From Herbidospora daliensis (GTDB taxonomy: Bacteria > Actinomycetota > Actinomycetes > Streptosporangiales > Streptosporangiaceae), in contig NZ_BBXF01000001.1 of NCBI RefSeq assembly GCF_001570585.1, forward strand, positions 737,691 to 801,690: DNA of 64,000 nucleotides. Direction: 5' to 3'. The first letter of the stretch is position 1; the number at the start of each line of letters is the position of its first letter. Of this stretch, positions 57,001 to 63,078 are shown one piece after another. Both the position numbers and the translations under genes were made by a program. The notes beneath the pieces are model-generated. The model was given only the letters and a program-made list of their open reading frames with translations, did not search any database and was not told the origin of the DNA.

Positions 57001-57258
57001 ATGCTTGACACTTTGTGGTCTCTTGAGCGATTCGCCGATGCGACGCGGGAACACATCGACCTTTCGGTGCGCCTGCTCAGCGCCAATCCGCCGGCGGTGC
57101 ACGTACGGAACCGTTTCTCCGACACCCTCGCCGAGACGGTGACCTGCACCGACTGCGGCGCCTTCGTGACCTCGTGGGGCTACCGCCTCGGCACGGTCGA
57201 GTCGGTCGAAGACGCCGCCGCCCGCCTCGCCTACCTGATGGCGGCGCTTCCGGCGTAG
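57001..57258 (+). CDS. Small protein, possible partner of the XRE-DUF5753 regulator
   Basis: An 85-residue soluble protein. A short N-terminal helix (LWSLERFADATREHIDL) is followed by a CxxC pair (TCTDCGAF) that could bind zinc, then an acidic helical end. No family recognised. The ribosome site GGAGGTGAT is nearly a full complement of the 16S tail, about 8-10 nt before the ATG, so strong translation is expected. It is downstream of the regulator and preceded by its own CAATTGCTTGC box. The last 28 bp overlap the convergent aminotransferase gene. Confidence 0.7.
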   Translation: MLDTLWSLERFADATREHIDLSVRLLSANPPAVHVRNRFSDTLAETVTCTDCGAFVTSWGYRLGTVESVEDAAARLAYLMAALPA

Positions 57259-58616
57259 TCACGCCCCATGGTGTCGAGGTTGGTCAGGAATCGCCGCACG
57301 TCGTCGTCGCCGTGCTGGACCGACAACGTCCACTGCTCGGTCTTGCCCCACGGCGGCAGGAAGACCCCGCCGTTGTGCTGGTAGAGCCAGTGCGCATGTC
57401 CCCATTCGCCGGGATAGTCGAGAAAATCGCGGTAGTCGCGGAGTTTCTCATGAAATATTACTGACCCCTTCGCGCCATATGACTGGATATATCCGGGCAT
57501 GCCCCATCTGCGGAGAATGGCGGTGGCCTCTTCTGTCATCACCAAGCGCAACCGATCAAAGTGACGATAAGCGTCCGAATTAAGCACGTCCCGGAGCACG
57601 ACCGCCGCGACCGCCATGGTGAGCGGATTGCCGTTGAACGTGCCCACCTGCTCGTACACGCCCTCGGAGATCAGCCGCATCAGGTCGGGGGTGCCGCCGA
57701 TCGCCCCGCACGGCAGGCCGCCGCCGAGCGCCTTGGCCAGGCAGATGAGGTCGGGCGTCACGCCGAGTAGTTCGGACGCGCCGCCGGGCGCCACCGACAA
57801 CCCGGTCTTGACCTCGTCGAAGGCGAGGTAGGCGCCGTGGCGGTGCAGCAGGTCCTTCAGCTGCCCGAGGTAGCCGTCGGGCGGCGGGATGAGCCCGATG
57901 TTCATCATGACCGGTTCGAGGATCATCCCGGCGATCTCGCCGGAGTTCTCGATCAGCGCCCGCTCGACGGCCTCCAGGTCGCCGAACGGCACCACGACGG
58001 TCAGCCGGGCCAGGTCCGGCGGCACCGAGACGCTGTAGCGCACCGAGCGGGGCCGCAGCGGCGGCCCGGCCTCCTCGATGGACGGATAGACGCTGACCTG
58101 CACGGAGTCGTGGTGGCCGTGGTAACTGCCCTCGACCTTGATGATCTTCATGCGGCCGGTGGCGGCCCGCATCAGATGGACGGCGTCCATCGTGGCCTCG
58201 GTGCCGGAGTTGCCGAACCGCCACATCGGCAGCCCGAACCGCTCGGCCAGCAGCCGGGCCACGACGACGGCGTCGCGGGTCGGCTGGGCGAAATGGGTGC
58301 CCTTCCTGACCCGTTCGTCGATGGTCTCGACGACGGCCGGGTGGGCGTGCCCGACGAGGTTGACCCCGAATCCGCCGTGCAGGTCGACGTACGAGGTGCC
58401 GTCGAGGTCGACGACCCGGGACCCCTGGCCGTGCGAGATCCACACGGCGCCGGGAGGGGCGTCCTGCCAGTTGGAGGCCACTCCCCCAGGCAAGACATCG
58501 GAGCATTCGGTGCGCACTCGCCGCGATTCGACGGTCCGGGCGAGGAACGCGCCTTCTTGAAGGGCGATCAGGTCGTCCAGTACGCGAGCCGGTGTCCGCT
58601 CGCTGACGACGGTCAT
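57231..58616 (-). CDS. Class-III (GSA-type) PLP aminotransferase
   Basis: A 461-residue PLP enzyme of the glutamate-1-semialdehyde aminomutase/omega-aminotransferase group. It shows DVLPGGVASNWQDAPPG, the GTEATMDAVHLMRAAT cofactor loop, KVEGSYHGHHDS, and the PLP lysine K295 in CLAKALGGGLPCGAIGG. It is not the haem GSAM, because that N-terminus and context are absent. It follows the Rieske gene with a 2-bp gap, and AAAGGA precedes its ATG. In this locus it probably transaminates an amine or amino acid made available by the PotD-type uptake system. The exact substrate is open. Confidence 0.9.
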   Translation of the reverse strand: MTVVSERTPARVLDDLIALQEGAFLARTVESRRVRTECSDVLPGGVASNWQDAPPGAVWISHGQGSRVVDLDGTSYVDLHGGFGVNLVGHAHPAVVETIDERVRKGTHFAQPTRDAVVVARLLAERFGLPMWRFGNSGTEATMDAVHLMRAATGRMKIIKVEGSYHGHHDSVQVSVYPSIEEAGPPLRPRSVRYSVSVPPDLARLTVVVPFGDLEAVERALIENSGEIAGMILEPVMMNIGLIPPPDGYLGQLKDLLHRHGAYLAFDEVKTGLSVAPGGASELLGVTPDLICLAKALGGGLPCGAIGGTPDLMRLISEGVYEQVGTFNGNPLTMAVAAVVLRDVLNSDAYRHFDRLRLVMTEEATAILRRWGMPGYIQSYGAKGSVIFHEKLRDYRDFLDYPGEWGHAHWLYQHNGGVFLPPWGKTEQWTLSVQHGDDDVRRFLTNLDTMGRDYAGSAAIR

Positions 58617-58618
58617 CG

Positions 58619-59743
58619 TTAGATCCTTTCGGGCAGGGCCGGCGCGCGGCCCGTGAGATAAGCGGTCGCCACGGTGGCGATCCACTGGAAGGTGACGTCC
58701 TCGTCGGCGGAGAACGGGCCCGGCCGGTACCCGCGTGAACTCACGCCCCGCTGCACCCCTTCGCAGGCCTGCCAGTCCTGGCGGTTGGTCAGATCCCAGA
58801 AGTCGACGGCGTAGCCGACGTCGGTGGTCCCCTTGGGGAACAGCCACTGGCAGGTGACCTTGGTCCGGGTGGCGGTGAGCGGTTCGAGGACGTGCGTCAT
58901 CACATAGTCGGGATGGAGACTGAGCAGCAGGTTCGGGAACAGGTGCAGGTACTCGACGATCCGCAGCCGCTCGCCCGTGATGCCGGGAAGGGGCCCGGTC
59001 GCCGAGTTGCCGTCCATCGACATGGTCTCGGCGCCGTCGACCAGGTCCATGCGCCCGCCCGCCCACAGCCCCGTCGGGACATAGTTGTCCCCGCTGTCGG
59101 GCGGGCTCACGGCGCACAGCTCGGGGTGGATCGCCGGGCAGTGGTAACACTCGTGGTAGTTCTCGACGGCGAGCTTCCAGTTGGCGTCGAGCTCATATTC
59201 GTGCGACGCGGCGACGTCGAGCTCACCCATCGTGTACGGGCTGACGATCTCCGCCAGCCCGTCGAGGTAGTCGTGGATGGGCGGCGCCTGCCCGTCGGCG
59301 TTGACGAACACGAACCCGTGCCACTCGGTGACCGGAACCTCGACGAGACCCAGCTTGGGCGCCGGCTCGCCGGGGATGCGGTGCAGGTCGCCCCGGAGGT
59401 TGTAGACCCAGTTGTGGTACGGACAGGCGATGAACCGTCCGGTCGCACTCGAACCGCACGGGAGCAGTTCGTGGGCGCGGTGACGGCAGACGTTGTAGAA
59501 CCCGCGCAGCACGGCGTCGTCGTCACGCACCAGCAACACGGAGTCGTCGCCGACGGCGACGGCCTTCCGACCCCGGTTCGGGATGTCCGACGAACGCCCC
59601 GCGCAGACCCAGCCACCGGCGAAGACGACCGCCCGCTCCCAGGCGAGCACGTCGTCGGCGGTGTAGGCGGCCTGCGGCAGCATCTGACCCGGGGCCTTGA
59701 GACAGGCCCGGACTTCGTCGAGGTCGAGCGGAGCGGAGTTCAT
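58619..59743 (-). CDS. Rieske [2Fe-2S] oxygenase, GbcA-like
   Basis: A 374-residue oxygenase alpha subunit. The Rieske cluster ligands are C86/H88 (CRHRAHE) and C107/H110 (CPYHNW). The mononuclear iron site is ENYHECYHCPAIHPEL, the form found in glycine-betaine, stachydrine and carnitine monooxygenases (GbcA/StcD/CntA group). It probably hydroxylates an N-methyl or N-alkyl amine, leading to dealkylation. ATG 59743 overlaps the stop of a small upstream frame by ATGA; ATG 59755 is the alternative start. No reductase partner gene is in the window, so it must be elsewhere or beyond the edge. Confidence 0.9.
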   Translation of the reverse strand: MNSAPLDLDEVRACLKAPGQMLPQAAYTADDVLAWERAVVFAGGWVCAGRSSDIPNRGRKAVAVGDDSVLLVRDDDAVLRGFYNVCRHRAHELLPCGSSATGRFIACPYHNWVYNLRGDLHRIPGEPAPKLGLVEVPVTEWHGFVFVNADGQAPPIHDYLDGLAEIVSPYTMGELDVAASHEYELDANWKLAVENYHECYHCPAIHPELCAVSPPDSGDNYVPTGLWAGGRMDLVDGAETMSMDGNSATGPLPGITGERLRIVEYLHLFPNLLLSLHPDYVMTHVLEPLTATRTKVTCQWLFPKGTTDVGYAVDFWDLTNRQDWQACEGVQRGVSSRGYRPGPFSADEDVTFQWIATVATAYLTGRAPALPERI

Positions 59744-59892
59744 CGCTTGCACCATTCGCTCTGGTCCTGGCCGGAACCACACCAGGTCGTCGGCCGGGCG
59801 GCCCCGGCCTGGCTGGGCGGCCAGACCACACCGGCTTTCCCGTCGGGCCGGGCCAGGACACTCGACAACACGTCACGGAGAACCCGAATCAT
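59740..59892 (-). CDS. Candidate 50-residue protein overlapping the Rieske gene start
   Basis: ATG 59892 opens a frame (MIRVLRDVLSSVLARPDGKA, then GVVWPPSQAG and a Trp/Cys-rich end) that stops on TGA overlapping ATG 59743 of the Rieske gene (ATGA). GGAAG lies about 4 nt upstream of its start. Codon usage is reasonably GC-biased. The start also overlaps the stop of another frame (TGATG). It could be a small component of the oxygenase or only a leader for coupled translation. I know no homologue. Confidence 0.3.
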   Translation of the reverse strand: MIRVLRDVLSSVLARPDGKAGVVWPPSQAGAARPTTWCGSGQDQSEWCKR

Positions 59893-60158
59893 CACTTCCA
59901 CCACCTCGTGTTCAATACGGCCTTCACGTCCTCGATCGCCTTCAGCGGAGCAACACCGTCCGGCACGCGGGTATCGGTGATTCCGTGGCGCGCCCGCGCG
60001 CGAACGCAGGTTCGGCGAACACTCTCAGGGATCGGCGACGCACCGTTCGCCGCGCGAGTGCGGACCGATCGCACGCAGGCGTGGGTCGGGTCCGCGCCTC
60101 CATGGCATGGCGAAGCACCGTTCAGCGCGCGAGTCCGGCGGACGCTTGGGGTGATCAT
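59892..60158 (-). CDS. Candidate 88-residue protein with SVRRTRA-type repeats
   Basis: ATG 60158 overlaps the FAD-enzyme stop (ATGA) and the frame runs to TGA 59892. It contains three degenerate repeats (SVRRTRALNGASP, SVRTRAANGASP, SVRRTCVRARA), coded by near-identical 20-odd-bp DNA repeats around 60040-60060 and 60112-60135. The last part is LKAIEDVKAVLNTRWWK. GC bias at third positions is clearly lower than in the flanking genes, so this may be non-coding repeat DNA. Apart from these two frames the interval 59756-60154 holds nothing else I can identify. Confidence 0.25.
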   Translation of the reverse strand: MITPSVRRTRALNGASPCHGGADPTHACVRSVRTRAANGASPIPESVRRTCVRARARHGITDTRVPDGVAPLKAIEDVKAVLNTRWWK

Positions 60159-61753
60159 TTTCTGCCGCCCCTCTTGCGGTCCTTGAGGATGCGGCGGGTG
60201 GCCAGGTAGCCGGCGATGCCCGTCACGCCGCCGCCGCCGTGGGTTGCCGAGCTGCACTGGTAGAGGCCCTTCACCGGGGTGGTGAAGTCGGCGTAGCCGG
60301 GGGCGGGGCGCAGGTGGAAGAGCTGGTCGGGGGAGAGTTCTCCGTGGAAGATGTTGCCGCCGAGCAGGCCGTATTCGTGTTCCATCTCGTGGGGGCCGAT
60401 GACCTGGCGGTGGAGGACCGACGCCTTGAAGCCGGGGGCCAGCTGGTCGTAGCCGTCGATGACCCGGTCGGCGTAGGCGTCGAGTTCCTCGGTGTGCGGT
60501 TCCTCGTTCCAGGTGTGAGGGACCCACTGGGTGAACATCGACATGATGTGGGTGCCCTCGGGGCAGAGCGTGCGGTCGACCGTCGAGGGGATGACCGAGT
60601 CGGAGAACGGCAGGCGCGCGGCGACGCCTGACCTGGCGTCCTGGAACGCCTGCTCGACGTACTCGATGGAGTGGCAGAGCTCGACCGAGCCGGTCAGGTC
60701 GGCTTCGGGGTTGGACGGGAAGGTCGGCAGCTCCGAGAGGGCCACGTTGATCTTCACGACGCCCGAGCGGGAGCGCCAGCGTTCGATGTCGCGCACGAAG
60801 TCGTCGGGCAGGTGGTCGCGGCCCACGTGCGTCAGGAAGGTGGTCTTGGGGTGGGTGGCGGCGACGACGGTGGAGGCGGTGAACTCGCGGCCGTCTTCGA
60901 GGGCGACTCCTACGACCTTGCCCCCCTTTATAAGGATTTTTCGGACCGGGGCTTCGGTCAGGACCGTCGCGCCGAACGCCTCGGCCGAGCTCCGGATCGC
61001 CTGGCTGACCGCGCCCATGCCGCCGATCGGGTACCCCCACGACCCCATGCGCCCGTCACCGACGTCGCCGATCGTGTGGTGCATCATCACGTAGGCGGTG
61101 CCCGGCTCGGCCGGCCCGGCCCACGTGCCGATGACGCCGTTGATCGACATCACGCCCTTGACCTGGGGCGATTCGAACCACTCGTTCAGCAGGTCCTCGA
61201 CCGACATGGTGAACAGGCGGACCGCGTCGGCAGTGCCCCGCGTCCGCAGGCCGCGCAGCCCCCAGGCCAGTCTCAACTGGTCGATCAGGTCCTTAGGCCG
61301 CATCGAGCCGACGTTGGGCGGGGTGCGCATCAGCAACGGGGACAGGACGTCGCCGATGCCCTGGAGCCAGGCTTCGTAGCGGGGCATCGCGTCGGCGTCC
61401 TTCGCGGAGAACGCGGCGATCTGGGCGTGGTCGCGGGCCGGATCGCCCGTCTCGGTCTGCAGGGAACGGCCGTCGGGGAACGGCACGAAACTGGGCCCCA
61501 TGGGGATCACGTCGTAGCCGTGTTCCTTGAGCCGCAGGTCACGCAGGATCGTGGGGGGCATCAGGCTCATGACGTACGAGAGAGCAGTGACTTTGAAGTC
61601 GGGGCCCCAGGGGGTTTCCGTGGTGGCCGCGCCCCCGGTGACCGGACGGGCTTCGGCGACGAGTGTGGAGAGTCCGGCACGGGCGAGATAGGCCGCGGCG
61701 ACGAGCCCGTTGTGCCCGCCCCCGATGATGATCGCGTCGTATGCGTGTTTCAC
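60155..61753 (-). CDS. FAD-dependent amine oxidase / phytoene-dehydrogenase-like oxidoreductase
   Basis: A 532-residue flavoprotein. The dinucleotide fold opens at IIIGGGHNGLVAAAYLARAG, with E and the GGAATTE loop following. The C-terminal FAD motif includes LLGGNIFHGELSPDQLF and CSSATHGGGGVTGIAGY. It belongs to the CrtI-like family, but no carotenoid genes are nearby. Similar proteins occur in actinobacterial polyamine loci beside Pot transporters, so oxidation of an amine is more likely. It starts at GTG 61753 with AAGGGG about 9 nt upstream. It is divergent from the PotD-like gene across a palindromic operator. Confidence 0.88.
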   Translation of the reverse strand: MKHAYDAIIIGGGHNGLVAAAYLARAGLSTLVAEARPVTGGAATTETPWGPDFKVTALSYVMSLMPPTILRDLRLKEHGYDVIPMGPSFVPFPDGRSLQTETGDPARDHAQIAAFSAKDADAMPRYEAWLQGIGDVLSPLLMRTPPNVGSMRPKDLIDQLRLAWGLRGLRTRGTADAVRLFTMSVEDLLNEWFESPQVKGVMSINGVIGTWAGPAEPGTAYVMMHHTIGDVGDGRMGSWGYPIGGMGAVSQAIRSSAEAFGATVLTEAPVRKILIKGGKVVGVALEDGREFTASTVVAATHPKTTFLTHVGRDHLPDDFVRDIERWRSRSGVVKINVALSELPTFPSNPEADLTGSVELCHSIEYVEQAFQDARSGVAARLPFSDSVIPSTVDRTLCPEGTHIMSMFTQWVPHTWNEEPHTEELDAYADRVIDGYDQLAPGFKASVLHRQVIGPHEMEHEYGLLGGNIFHGELSPDQLFHLRPAPGYADFTTPVKGLYQCSSATHGGGGVTGIAGYLATRRILKDRKRGGRK

Positions 61754-61834
61754 CGGCTGTACCCCTTCTGCATGGCGTTACGACCCGGAAAACTTATGCC
61801 CGCACGCCTTGCGGCCCATGGGGGCCACACCGTC

Positions 61835-61860
61835 AGACTAACTGGGCAACCAGTCAGTCT
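61835..61860. promoter_or_regulatory. 26-bp TetR-type operator between the FAD enzyme and PotD-like genes
   Basis: An imperfect 26-bp palindrome: AGACT (61835-61839), ACTGG (61841-61845), then the mirror CCAGT (61850-61854) and AGTCT (61856-61860), with a 4-bp centre. The length and the ACTGG/CCAGT arms are those of TetR-family operators. It lies 82 bp before the FAD-enzyme start and 37 bp before the PotD start, so it could control both directions. No regulator gene for it is visible in the window. Confidence 0.7.
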
Positions 61861-61896
61861 GGCAAGAGGAGATTCGGTACCAGAAAAGGGAACAGC

Positions 61897-63078
61897 ATGG
61901 ATCGACGCAGGTTTCTGCTGGTCAGCGCCTTAGCTGCGACGGCGGCATGTGGAGGCGAGCGGCCCGGCCGCTCGACGGGGTCCTCCGCAGTGCCGCTCAC
62001 TCGAACGGATTCACCCGGCGCCCTGCCGCTGCACGACGACATCCCTCCGATCGCGGACGGGCTCTCCCCGGAGTCCGGCGGGGTGTTGAAGATCTTGAAC
62101 TATCCCGAGTACGTGTCGCCTGACGTGTTGAAGGCGTTCGGGAAGACCCACGGGGTCGAGATCGAGCTGACGACCTTCAACACGATGGAAGACGCGATCT
62201 CCAAACTCCGCACACCCGGCGCGTCGTTCGACGTGTGGTTCCCGACGCCCGACGTGATCGGGAAGGCCGCGGTCGGAAAGCTGCTACTGCCGCTGAACAA
62301 GACCTACCTGGGGAATCTGGCCAACGCGTGGCCTCAGCTCCAGTCGCCCTTCTACGACGACGGTTCACGGTATTCGGTGCCCTATTGCGCCTACACGTCC
62401 GGGGTCGGGTACCGGGCCGACGAGGTTTCGGCCGGGTTCGGGTATGGGCTGCTCTGGGATCCGGCGTACAAGGGCAAGGCTTATCTGATCGACGACCACC
62501 GCGAGGGCCTGGCCCTGGCGATGCTGAAGAACGGGTCGCGGGAGATCAACACCGAGGATCCCGTGAAGATCAAGCAGGCCGGGACGTGGCTGTCGGAGCT
62601 CGTACCGCTGATGAACATCAAGACCGGGATCGCGGCCTATCAGCTGGTGGCCGAGGGCCAGGCGACGGTGCACCACTGCTGGTCCGGGGACATGATCAAC
62701 GCGCAGTCGTACCTGCCGAAGGGCGTGGACGCGGACGTGCTCGGCTACTGGTACCCGTCCGACGACCTCGGCGTGGTCGGGACCGACTCCATGGCCGTGC
62801 CCGCATCCGCTTCGAAGCCGGTGCTCGCGCACATGCTGCTCGACCATCTGCTGGATCCTGCGGTGGCGCAGGAGAACTTCTCCTTCACGGGCTATCAGCC
62901 GGCGCTGTCGGCGATCACCCCCGAGAAGATGGTCACCGACGAGTTCGTGACCGAGGGCCTGAAGTCGGCGATCGTGACGCCGGACGTGTACGCCCGCAGC
63001 CAGCAGATCTTCCAGATCTCCCCCGCCGCCGAGGCGGTCTGGCTGGACACGTGGTCGCAATTCAAGGCAGGCCAGTGA
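61897..63078 (+). CDS. PotD-like spermidine/putrescine-binding lipoprotein
   Basis: A 393-residue extracellular binding protein. The start MDRRRFLLVSALAATAACGG combines twin-arginine-like residues with a lipobox ending at the cysteine about residue 18. The mature part begins the PotD/PotF fold with GVLKILNYPEYVSPDVLKAF and has DVWFPTPDVIGK, with acidic/aromatic residues typical of polyamine sites. ATG 61897 has AAGGG 6 nt upstream. It should capture a polyamine or related amine for the permease that follows and overlaps its stop (GTGA). No ATPase gene is seen before the window ends. Confidence 0.9.
   Translation: MDRRRFLLVSALAATAACGGERPGRSTGSSAVPLTRTDSPGALPLHDDIPPIADGLSPESGGVLKILNYPEYVSPDVLKAFGKTHGVEIELTTFNTMEDAISKLRTPGASFDVWFPTPDVIGKAAVGKLLLPLNKTYLGNLANAWPQLQSPFYDDGSRYSVPYCAYTSGVGYRADEVSAGFGYGLLWDPAYKGKAYLIDDHREGLALAMLKNGSREINTEDPVKIKQAGTWLSELVPLMNIKTGIAAYQLVAEGQATVHHCWSGDMINAQSYLPKGVDADVLGYWYPSDDLGVVGTDSMAVPASASKPVLAHMLLDHLLDPAVAQENFSFTGYQPALSAITPEKMVTDEFVTEGLKSAIVTPDVYARSQQIFQISPAAEAVWLDTWSQFKAGQ

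Noticed and set aside
60155-61753. Carotenoid phytoene desaturase
   Set aside because: The fold is shared, but no phytoene synthase, lycopene cyclase or other carotenoid gene is near. The neighbours point to amine metabolism.
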